Shown here: positions 1-9,265 of the stretch, piece after piece
Layout of the letters: every line of letters begins with the position of its first letter
How positions within the stretch are numbered: position 1 is the stretch's first letter
Assembly: GCF_027580225.2 (NCBI RefSeq)
Contig: NC_073342.2
Span: 13,551,001 to 13,615,000, forward strand
DNA: 64,000 nucleotides
DNA from: Misgurnus anguillicaudatus
Taxonomy: Eukaryota > Chordata > Actinopteri > Cypriniformes > Cobitidae
Direction of reading: 5' to 3'
The notes under the pieces: model-generated
The model's database searches: none
The model's input: only the letters and a program-made list of their open reading frames with translations
Told to the model about the DNA's origin: nothing
Position numbers and translations under genes: made by a program

Positions 1-182
1 TGTGTTTCTTTTTAAATATCAGCATTACTGTACCAACATGATTAATACTTACGAATAGTCTATATTATTTATACAGTACTGTTTTTTTCTGCTTTCTTGA
101 ATTATATACAAATTCATCTAAAAGTACACTTAAAAATCTGTAATTAAATGTGTAAATTCTCACATATTCTCATAATGTTGAT

Positions 183-250
183 ATGGCTCTGTGGCTGAGT
201 GGTTAGCTTGTAACCTAGAGATAGGTAGTTCGAATCCCACGGCCGGCAGG
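183..250 (+). repeat. tRNA-derived SINE head
   Basis: The stretch has a pol III A box (tggctgagtggttagc) and, about 35 bases on, a B box (ggtagttcgaatccc). The spacing is tRNA-like, but the flanks do not pair into a proper acceptor stem and no CCA end follows. I read it as the head of a SINE derived from a Ser/Leu-type tRNA, not a working tRNA gene. No recognisable SINE tail follows. Confidence 0.55.
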
Positions 251-1136
251 AAATGACTGAAGTGTTTCGGTGTTGCAATGAGTGGGTGTAGTGCAGAGAC
301 AATCCTCTATTTTCGCTTTTTTCATGTCTGTTTTCCTTACACGGAGGTCCTACAGATGTTAAACTTTAGACGTGCAGAAGACGTCGAAAAAAAGACGTCG
401 CCTGGCGTTACAAAACAACCCCTTTTATGGACCGGATTCGGACGTCCAAAAATGACATAAAAAAGACGTAATTCCGACGTCACTTTGCGCAGTGGGCTTA
501 TTTATGTCCAAGACACTCAAGAATAATATTTTACATTTTAATTCTTTAATTTTTCATATTTAAAAGCGTTTTTGTGCTGCTTGCGCATTCATGTGTGTGA
601 TAGGCAAACCTGCATTGTCGTCCCTTTTATAGGCACATTACTAACGCGCTCATTAAATAACAGAAACAATATTGCACCTATAAGCGTAGTCTATTTTAGT
701 TGCCTCAAAATAGCAACACGCCAACAATTCACCTGAACACAACTTGTTTTCAAACCAAAACGCTCATGGGTGCAAAATTGGGCGCAAATGCATTTGCTAT
801 TTAAACAATGTGGCGCTAAACAAGAAAATTATAATTGCGCAGGGTTGAAATTAGCAAAAGACACTTGCGTCGCACATTGTGCCGGGTGTATGATAATCTT
901 TAATCAAAAACGCAAATATCCTCCTCTCCTTGAAACGATCTCACCTTACTTCCGGTAATATGCAAATTAGCAACATGACCCAACTTCAAATGATCCAATC
1001 GATTTTCAATGGACGAATTCAAGTCTAGCCCTACATTTTTTTCATTTCAGAAGCAGTTTAACTCGTATATATGTTACCACAGGGAAAAATATGACAATCG
1101 CTACTTCCGTTTCATGGCGACTTTAAATTAACCCAG
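251..1136. other. Unassigned repeat-like DNA with GACGT cluster
   Basis: No gene is visible. Positions 370-482 hold a cluster of GACGT/GACGTC motifs (at least five in about 110 bases). Positions 640-900 contain many 'gcgc' and 'gcaaat' words and end near a 'gccgggtgtatgata' motif that recurs in related form near 44300, which suggests an old DNA transposon. Short open frames here (60-62 codons) have no protein-like features. Confidence 0.3.
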
Positions 1137-1240
1137 AAAATTTTCATATTTGACCCAACAACCCACCATAGGTTAAATAACAACCCATCGTGTTGGGTTA
1201 ATCGCTTTTGGAAGGTTGGAATAACCCAGCATTTTTTTTT
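1137..1240. repeat. TGGGTT/AACCCA foldback-type repeat
   Basis: Alternating 'aaccca' and 'tgggtt' words make imperfect hairpins. Similar blocks occur at 21911-22020 and 49370-49480, so this is a dispersed short repeat family in this genome. It ends in a T tract. Confidence 0.5.
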
Positions 1241-1422
1241 TTTTTTGGAGTGTACGTACAAAAAATATAGACCCTTTTATTGTTTATACACAATAGAGAC
1301 AGAGCGCAGCGCATCATAATCTAAAACGCCCACCGCTGGGAAACGGTCCATTCGTCTCCATTGACTTTGTATTGGGAGAGGCCGCCTCCTTGTCATTTCT
1401 GGCTTATAACAAAAAACAGAAT

Positions 1423-1622
1423 AATGCCTAAAAGCTGCTGTGTGACAATATGTACAGCTACCAAGCCAAAGAACCCAGAAATAAGTTTTATAAACTGTCG
1501 AGCCGTAAAACTCAGCCTTTGAGGAGAAAAAAGTGGATCTCTGACTACATTTCCCCTAGTAGACACAGTTTCGTTAATAGTAGTACTATGAAAAGTTGTC
1601 TGTTTCCACTTTTGTGTCTTTA
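1423..1622 (+). pseudogene. THAP-like domain fragment, left arm, frameshifted
   Basis: Starting at the ATG at 1423 the frame reads MPKSCCVTICTATKPKNPE and then shifts by one base near 1485 relative to the right-arm copy. In the shifted frame it continues with a KKWISDY segment, keeping the tryptophan typical of THAP domains. The later C-x2-H pair of a full THAP domain is not visible. It is a broken copy of the right-arm frame. Confidence 0.5.
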
Positions 1623-1786
1623 AACACTCGTTTTTTGAGGTCGACAGCTTATAAAAACTTATTTACAGATCAAACTTAAAAACAGAATAATACCTAAAAG
1701 CTGCTGTGTGACAAGGTGTACAGCTAACAAGCCAAAAAAACCCAGAAATAAGTTTTTATGAGCTGTCGAGCTCAAAAAACGAGCGT

Positions 1787-1987
1787 TTACAGACACAAAA
1801 GTGGAAACAGGCAACTTTTCATAGTACTCATATTAGTAGAACTGCGTCCAATAGTGGAAACGTAGTCGGTGATACACTTTTTTCTCCTCAAAGGCTGGGT
1901 TTTACGGCTCAACAGTTTATAAAAACTTATTTCTGGGTTCTTTGGCTTGTTAGCCGTACATATTGTCACACAGCAGCTTTTAGGCAT
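1787..1987 (-). pseudogene. THAP-like domain fragment, right arm, open frame
   Basis: This 66-codon frame starts MPKSCCVTICTANKPKNPE and runs through a basic stretch (SRKTQPLRRKK) to a stop. The early cysteines (residues 5, 6 and 10) and the basic core fit the first half of a THAP zinc finger. The expected tryptophan is cysteine here (KKCITDY), and the second half with C-x2-H is missing. It lies in the right arm of the foldback element and faces inward. It is probably a relic of the autonomous transposase's first exon, not a functional protein. Confidence 0.5.
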
Positions 1988-2505
1988 TATTCAGTTTTTT
2001 GTTATAAGCCAGAAATGACAAGGAGGCGGCCTCTCGCAATACAAAGTCAATGGAGACGGTTGGATTGCCCCCCGGTGGGCGTGTTTTTCAAATTTGCATA
2101 ACTGCGCTCTGTCTCTATGATGATGTGGCAGCATATGCGCACACATTTAGGCAATGGAAGTATGGCAAGAATCAGCAGTGAAGCAACACAGACAGAGAAA
2201 TTTATTTAAAAAAGTTGACTTTATCAACTTTTTCAACACAGCAACCAAATCCGGTTACTATAGTGGAGTGGATAGAAGATGTTAGTAGATGGCCAAAAAT
2301 AAAGTTGCCAGATAGATATATACATATATAAGTATATTATATTATTGCAACCAAACGCAACAACCAGACATTTTGACCCTGAGAAACCGTTTTAATAAAC
2401 TTTCTGAGTTGCTAAGACATTAGAACCAATGGGGAATAACACCACTTCTGTTGCCTAAATGCGAGCGCAGAATATTTGACCACGTGAGCTGTAAAAGGGT
2501 CTATA

Positions 2506-4210
2506 GGGTTTGTGTTTGGTTGCAATTTTAATGTAAAATCTGGATCTTGAATAAAAAAACAGTTGAGATTACATTACGCCCATCTCTAAATGTGACTTCT
2601 ACATAAATGAATAAATACATTTTGATCTAGCTAATCTAAATAAATACATATACAATTAACTGTTATTGTAATACAGATTAGCTTAGTGGTTTGAATAAGG
2701 CATGTCTTTGTTTTCCATTAGCGCAGTGTTTCTGTTTATTTTAATACTTGTCTTTTTCCATACAGACTCCTTTAGTCTGATGCCTTTAAAGATATTTCCA
2801 AAGCCCAGGACGAAACAAATCTCCGAGATATTCGAAGACATTTGCTAGAGAAAATAAATATTTTGATTGCTGACAATATTTGTGTATTTGTTAGGCGTGA
2901 AATTGGTTTACAGAGGTGACGAATCTCAGAGGGCCGGAGATTTGTTGCGATGCTCAATGCTGACTGCACTCCCACTCCGCTGGTTATATCCTTTCCAGAT
3001 AGTTCTGCTTTAATCGAGCTCGCATGGTAAAAAACTGATTTTCCAAAGTCTTGGATCTCTGCGCGTGTATACAAACACCAACCGGCCAATGAAACCGAGC
3101 ATTGGTTTCACACTGCATTCTGTCATAATCCCCAATTTTTTCTTCCATTCAAGAAATTATTCATTCACCATAATCCATTGTTTTTATTCCTTCCTTCAGA
3201 TAAACAGACCTGAAAAACGTATTTTGTTTGTGTGTCCTCGCCAAGAGTTTTAAACCTCCAAACTTCCAAACTTTTCTTTTTATCATCTGATCTTCAATGC
3301 TTAACTCTGCATCACAAGTTCACGGTGAATGGCTTTTCATCTACGTCTGCTCTCAGATGGCATTGTTTGGAGTTCATATCCCAAGCTTCATAAGTCCTGG
3401 CAACCTTCCTGGCATGGCGGGTGGCTGCAACACGGTATTGACTTGGAAAGAGCCCCTTGGCAAATGTTTGCCGGCCTCGCTAGCTTCCGGCCTCCTTGTT
3501 TTGGCGAAGGGATGCGCTGCAGTCGCAATAACCGCTCATGGAAAGCCATTACAACGCCAGCAGGACTGGCTAAAGCTTAACAGATAAAAAGACACTCAGG
3601 AGCCGGAGTTTGGGAACAAGTGCCTGTAAAATGGCCCTGGATTTAGAGGTCCAAAATGGTCCCGGAGAAAACATGAACATAAGGACAAGCGATCATCAAT
3701 GCCGCCACTGATAAATCCCTCGCATGGCTCGGGGCAAACCTGGCCTGCTGAAAGTATTATAATCTGTTCTCTGAGAGACTATCGCCATCCTTATTAGAGC
3801 GAGAACAAATGTTTGGAGACAGACATTTCTATCTGCTTGGCCGGTCAGAGGAGTGGCTCTTGCCAGAAGTGGTCTTGTGTGACACAAGCCGACAGCGTTA
3901 TCAGTACAGGTGTGTGTCCACAGTATGCAGACTCCAGAAACAAGCTGTCACCTGCTCAGCAAGGCAGAGCATAGCGATGGCTAAGTGATAAAAAGGGCAG
4001 AAGGCTAATGCAAAGATCTGCTTTAATGATAAATGCTATGTTAATACATTATGTGAAGTATACTACTGTATCCACAGAATCCAGTTAAAAAAAGTTAAAT
4101 ATCAGTGGTGATATTTCACAATGCACTGATATGTAAGTCGTCAAGTGTCCCTATGTAAAGTAAGCCAATGTCCTTACCAGTGCCTAAACTTAGGGACCTG
4201 GTTAAGACAA
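2506..4210. other. No gene recognised; non-repetitive stretch
   Basis: This 1.7-kb stretch shows no inverted termini or tandem repeats that I can see. The open frames at 2772-3089 (minus) and 3297-3587 (plus) resemble no family and overlap open frames in other phases. The 3260-4010 portion is less AT-rich than its surroundings and carries no repeat hallmark. That is compatible with unique or conserved non-coding DNA, but cannot be shown from one sequence. Confidence 0.4.
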
Positions 4211-4574
4211 TAGCTACGTTTACATGCAACCAAATAATCTGTTTGTTGTTCGATTGATGGCTCAATTGTATCAAAAAGCCTTCATGTAAACACCTTAATC
4301 AATACGATAGAGGTCGATCAGATGCAAATTTGGATCGTATTGAAGGGGGTGGTGTAGCCAGATCTGTGATCTGATCAGCAGGAGAAAAGTACGCATGTAA
4401 ATGCGTTAATCATAGTTTTTTTTGTCGGATGCAAAAATACCTTGTGCACATGCGCAGAACATTTGTGCTCAAGTTCACGTCTTATATTTACCTCATATTT
4501 ATAATTCTTGTCACAGAAACATGCAAGAGCAAGGCAATGGCAACACGCATTGTTTAGGTAATGGGGTCACGCGC

Positions 4575-5473
4575 TAGCCTGACGTTGTCATACTCAATTC
4601 TAGTCAGAATTTGAGTCTGATACCGCTCCATTGAGCTATAATTATGAGGCGTGTCTCAACCGAAAAATGCCTCTGCACTCAATTGGATAGACCTACGACC
4701 AATCAGAGCAACGGAGTGTGTGACGTATGCTGAAATTACGTCTTTGCAGCCTGACCGAACTGCTAGTTATTTCGCTACAATGACATTAACATTGTGATTA
4801 TACCAAGTCTGAGTTAGCGAATGTACATCAACACCTACTATGTTTACAACATTTCGTTTATATCACAACATTAAGTGTTTACTAAGTCATAGAGTAAGAC
4901 TATCTCTTACCATTTGTACGTTAGGTGAACTTCATCCACGACGATACCCATTACGTTGGCTTGAAAATATTGGAGCCTAGCATGTCCCTCCACTTATTCA
5001 GCAACCACGATTCCGGGCTTCCGAAAAGAAGCTGGCAATGACCGCTAATTATATCCATCTCGTCGTGCACGCCGAGTTGCATCGCCGTGATAACGTTACC
5101 CATTTCAGTTGCGACCAACTTTTGCCGAATTCGTTAGGAAGGACGGCAAAAACATCAACAAATGCCCTGCTCGCGTTTCTCTGTTCCTCTTTTAAAATCA
5201 ATGCTCTGTCAATATCTTTTAGAACAGACTCAATGTCAGAATTCACACAACTCTACAGCGGCAGCCATTCAACACACGCGCTCTTTGGTGACGTGGTTCA
5301 TTATGTTACTGTTGATTATCTGTCCATCATCGTATAAAGCCCGCCCTGACAATTTGATTGGTTCGACCAGCTTTGGGTCTAGCATAGTAGCTCCTCAACG
5401 CAGAAACCCCAGACCGATCTTCCCGTTTTCAAAATCTTGTGGGCGGGGCTAAGATCGGCTGGCACCCAGGCTA
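4575..5473. mobile_element. TAGCCTG-family DNA transposon, 9-bp TSD, copy 1
   Basis: The element starts tagcctgacg and ends caggcta. The flanking 9-mers are gtcacgcgc (4566-4574) and ttcacgcgc (5474-5482), matching at 8 of 9. Related copies at 25438-26033 and 14498-14852 also have 9-bp duplications, so 9 bp is characteristic of the family. This copy is longer than copy 2 and holds a minus-strand helicase-like fragment at 5049-5246. The superfamily is not certain. Confidence 0.8.
5049..5246 (-). pseudogene. Decayed RecQ/DEAD-like helicase N-terminal fragment
   Basis: The 65-codon frame begins MNSDIESVLKDIDRALILKE and contains KEEQRNASRAF followed by DVFAVLPNEFGKSW. This order resembles the start of a superfamily-2 helicase: a glutamine-containing motif, then motif I (Walker A), usually LPTGFGKS or LPTGGGKS. 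Here the TG has become NE but GKS is kept. After it the similarity is lost and the frame runs into unrelated sequence. It lies wholly within the 9-bp-TSD transposon, so it is probably a relic of a transposon-borne helicase or a captured exon. Such a short match could still be coincidental. Confidence 0.5.
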
Positions 5474-5877
5474 TTCACGCGCTGAACTGTACATTCTTCA
5501 CGGTTCATAACATTAGGCTACAGGTACATAAAGCATTAAAATAGCGTTGTGCCTTTTGAAAATTGTGTTTTCATTGCCTATATCTGAAAATTTCTTAAGA
5601 ACTATTTTCTCCAACTCAGCTTTGACTTTAATCCAGAGATAAAGCGTAAACTCGATAAGAGATGCTGTGCGCTAGGTCAGTGATTCCCAACCAGGGGAAC
5701 GCATACGTGAAGTGTTTCCAGGGGGTACGCGAAAAGATTTTGCTTTGATCTAATTTACTTTTAATAAAAATGTCTCTCGTTTGTCTAGTCTTTGACCTAA
5801 AATATAGATTTTTGTGAGGAAATCATTGTAAAAAATGACCACTTTAAATGTCATTTTAATCTTATAATTAATATTAT

Positions 5878-7154
5878 TACCATACTTTCCGGACTATAAG
5901 CCGCACCCAAGTATAAGCCGCATTATCCAAAAATTCGTCATTTATGGCCTTTTTACACCTGGTCACTTCATGTGTTTTCTCTGATTGGATAGCTATCTGA
6001 TTAGTTAAAACTGTTCCATTTACATTTGGCCACATAAATGCGTCTTGGCAAAACGGATATGATCCGATCTTTTACCCCCGCCCAAAATGCAAATAGGCTA
6101 CACTATTTAGTACTCTGCCTTAAAAAACTTAAGATCACGTTTATGCAGCAATAGGCAGCACATACTGTATGTTGTACTGTATGTTGGACAGGGGACGCGC
6201 GTCTCCTTGCTCGGCATAAGCTGAAGCTCGCAGTACAGCGCAGCAGGAGAGTGACAGCGCGGTGATTTCATGTACAGGTCCATGACGGGGAAAGCATTCA
6301 CAAAACTCTCTCTTAAAGTTTTATTTCTTTTTTTCATATCATTTGAGTTTGTCATTAGACTCTTTTATTGATTCTAAGAAGCTTTTTTACCCGCTGTCGT
6401 CGCTCCATAAAGCAACGAGTGTGTCGTCTTTGTTTGTTTGGCGCTCCTCTAGCTTACTTGCGAGTGACGTGCTTACGTTTGGGAGGAGTTATGCGCTGAA
6501 AGATGTGGTTTCATGAACCAGATGTATTTACACTTGTCCAGTTTCATCTGAAATGCGTCCCAGACCAACTCCTGAAGTGGTTTGAGTGATCGGATTTAAA
6601 TCCGTCTCGAAAACGTTTCGGAGGGCATTTACACCTGGTCTTTTTATGATCGGATAGCTATCCGATAACAGAAAACACATGAAGTGACCAGGTGTAAAAA
6701 GACCCTAAGACGAAATAACATATATAAGTCACAGTGGACTATTCGTCGCGTTTATTTAGTAAATAATTTCACAAAATCCAAGCCGAAGAACAACATTTAA
6801 TCTGGAAAGGCAAGTTATTCAACTAAACAGTAGCAGACAGAACAGCAGGCTGAATAGATGTCTGTACGTTAAAGTAATATTATCAGGTTTTTAAACGATA
6901 AACCATAGCATACAGAACTTACCTGGAAGGTTGAATAGGCTAAATTAACCGAACAAGCCAACTAGCGTGACGTTCGCATACTCGTCATTCCACATTACTG
7001 AACCCATTGAATTATATAAATAAGAAGTAGACGGTAATGTTGTCTCTTGCCTCATAAAAGTCAAAATGCATTCATACTGACTTACAAGGCGCACCTGACT
7101 GTAAGACGCAGCACCAGTCAAGTTATGAAAAAAAACAGACCAAAAAATACGGTA
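5878..7154. mobile_element. hAT-like element, 'ccggactataag' terminus
   Basis: The left terminus taccatactttccggact and right terminus agaccaaaaaatacggta are imperfect inverted repeats (about 14 of 18). Subterminal 'ataagccgca' words on the left answer 'gtaagacgca' on the right, a pattern common in fish hAT elements. It lies inside the 5678-8940 hAT and contains the foldback at 5946-6704. No clear duplication remains. Confidence 0.55.
5946..6704. mobile_element. Foldback MITE with 'ttacacctggtcacttcatg' ends
   Basis: The left arm (tttttacacctggtcactt, then gatagctatctgat) is mirrored by the right arm at about 6625-6704, which includes ggatagctatccgat and aagtgaccaggtgtaaaaa. The arm is about 50-80 bp with few mismatches. 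The minus-strand open frame at 6107-6355 lies inside and resembles nothing known to me. Confidence 0.7.
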
Positions 7155-8359
7155 GCAGTGGTGAGTAAATCTGCTGCATGCTACAAAACGCAATAGCGAT
7201 GTCCAATTCAAAAACAATCTCAGTATTTTCAATGAACCTGAATAGTTTCTAAAAACAAAAAGTTTATTAATTATAAAAAATGTTAAAATGATGATATTCA
7301 TTCCCGCTTACATAGTAGTTTCAAATTACTCAAACAAACATTTGCATTGTTTTTAAAGTGGCATACTTTGTCTTTGTATTTATAGTGAATGTCTTAACAC
7401 ATTTTGTTTCTCTTTATATTTTGAATAGGACATTTTCAATTCTTTGCACACTTGAATTATCAGTAGGCCTAACTTCAATTGAGATTTTAGTATAGGGCCC
7501 GATTAACTAAACTGCGTGAGAGCGCAATTCTAAACAAGCGCCAATTGTAGTGGATATATCTGCGAGTGATTTATTATAAAGGTGCAAATAAAATAACACA
7601 AGCACAATAATGACACAGGCACATTTCCATAATGACCATTGCAATCTACTAAGAGCAGTGCAAATAAGTAAAGAGTCACAAATAAGCAGAGCTGATGCTC
7701 CCCAGTTGATGCGCTTGAATTCAGCACCATGGACGAAGTAAGAGTAAACTAAGAAGAACCGGTGGACGAAAGATGAAGGGTTACAAGTTTTAAAATACCT
7801 GATGTGACTTTTCCTTGTGACTTCTCCTCATCTTTTCTCCAGCAAATTAAACATAGCATGGCTTGGCAATTTTTTTTTAAATATGTTCCTCTGGCGAACT
7901 AAATTGAAATACTCTCCTCACATTAATGTTGCGTCTGAAAGGAAAACTTCTGCAAATGCATATGCAATAAGGTCGCAAAAATAACACCTTTTCAGAGCTA
8001 ATTATCCACTGCGTGTCTTTAGTGAGTTCAGTCGTTATTTAATGCCAAAATAATGGTTTGCGCAAGCACACAACAAGTTTTGATGATAAAAGGTTTGCTC
8101 ATTATGTATATTAAATGTCTGCATCCACCAATACTTTTAGAATAACTGCATGACAATTCATAGTAATGTCAGACTGAGCTCTAACTTATAGCTCTAACTG
8201 AGCTCTATCCCTTCAAACATCAAGACAAATAAACATGCTTCATCTGTCAGTGGTTTTTACTTTAATGTTTAAAACGTATTTATTAAATAATATTCCTAAT
8301 TATTTGTCTTTAAAACACAACTTTGGTTTAGTTTCAATGAAGGGGTACTTGAGCCTTAC
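7155..8359. other. Interior of 3.26-kb hAT; no gene seen
   Basis: The stretch is AT-rich. A block from about 7494 (agggcccgattaactaaac) begins like a separate fish repeat with an ill-defined right end. No transposase motif could be read in any frame. Confidence 0.3.
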
Positions 8360-8362
8360 TAA

Positions 8363-8892
8363 AGGGCTCGCTATAGTCGTGCGTAGGTCCTACGACATAG
8401 CCGCGGCGGCGTAGGTTCCGTGCCGGTTTTCATTTATACTTTTGCTTCGTCGTCCGCGTCGACGTGCAAACACGCGCGCAGGCCGCTGGTAGGCAGTATC
8501 CACGCGTGTAACCACAGTAGCAGCGTGAACATCAAAGAAGAAGAAGCTTTGCAAGTTAAGCCACAAACGAATAAGAAACAGCAACTTGTTGTGTATAATT
8601 TGAGAAGACCAGCAATGATGGATGTAAATAAACAGCGACTTTTGTTGCAGTTTGAGTTAAATCACACCTCAACTTGGCCATTCTTTGTTTTCACCGTCGC
8701 AAACGGAAATAGCTATGACGCAGTTTTTTTTACCTGATGGGAGGGGTTCTGGTGGACCAATCACAGCATTTGCGGTCCGCGTAAAACTGACGCGCTGTTA
8801 AACATTTTACGAGGTGCTCATCAGGCTACGCAGAGCTACGCACAGGCTACGGATAGCCGGCGTAGAACCTACGCACGACTATAAATCGCCCT
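8363..8892. mobile_element. PIF/Harbinger-like MITE with TAA TSD
   Basis: The ends are long inverted repeats. Left is agggctcgctatagtcgtgc followed by gtaggtcctacg; right is cgtagaacctacgcacgac followed by tataaatcgccct. Both are flanked by TAA (8360-8362 and 8893-8895). A 3-bp TWA duplication with G/C-rich termini is typical of PIF/Harbinger elements. A 105-codon frame (8420-8737) overlaps it, but I recognise no Myb or DDE motif. Confidence 0.7.
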
Positions 8893-9265
8893 TAATAGGG
8901 CTGTGGGGGTACTTTGGGCTAAAAAGGTTGGGAACCACTGCGCTAGGTGAATTTGTCAAGTCCTCTGCTTTATTTGAGTTCAGATTTGGCTACTGTTTTA
9001 ACTCTTTGCGTTTTTTTCCCTGCGGGTTAAAGATGAAAAGATTTTGTTCATTAGTTATTAGCATGTGGGCTGTGAATTGTCATTGGGATGCTTTTGGGCT
9101 AGTTGAATGTCTATTGGAATGGTTTTGATGCACGAAGCTGGCAACCCTGGCTGTGCGCTTGCACAGACGTTCAGTTCGGATTATATAGAATGTAGCCTAC
9201 ATGGGCTGTAAACGAACATTTTAATCAGATTGCAATGTTTAGGGTGCATGTAAACTGTATTGTCG

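Larger units (their letters stand above)
1266..2505. mobile_element. Foldback DNA transposon carrying THAP-like segments
   Basis: The ends are perfect 14-bp inverted repeats (tatagaccctttta at 1266-1279, complement at 2492-2505). Inside is a much longer palindrome: about 1290-1640 pairs with about 1775-2120, including blocks such as gagaggccgcctccttgtca. Both arms encode the same inward-facing peptide start, MPKSCCVTICTA. A third, partial plus-oriented copy (about 1679-1760) sits between them. The peptide resembles the start of a THAP zinc finger, the DNA-binding domain of P-element-type transposases. I found no matching target-site duplication (acaaaaaa left, gggtttgt right), so the outer limits are less certain than the palindrome. 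Confidence 0.65.
5678..8940. mobile_element. hAT element with 8-bp TSD (3.26 kb, contains insertions)
   Basis: The left end cagtgattcccaacc and right end ggttgggaaccactg are 15-bp inverted repeats with one mismatch. The element is flanked by the perfect 8-bp duplication cgctaggt (5670-5677 and 8941-8948), the hAT signature. I can read no transposase; the interior is largely other insertions (5878-7154 and 8363-8892). It is a non-autonomous or gutted copy. Confidence 0.85.
4211..9262. mobile_element. Possible outer DNA element with 'tttacatgca' ends
   Basis: The left end reads agctacgtttacatgcaacc and the right end gggtgcatgtaaactgt, which are imperfect inverted repeats. Between them lie the 9-bp-TSD element at 4575-5473 and the hAT element at 5678-8940. 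Without those insertions about 0.9 kb would remain, a normal MITE size. The termini are only about 70% alike and no duplication is clear, so this outer call is tentative. Confidence 0.4.

Noticed and set aside
183..250. Functional tRNA-Ser/Leu gene
   Set aside because: A and B boxes are present but there is no complete cloverleaf with a matching acceptor stem; it fits a SINE head.
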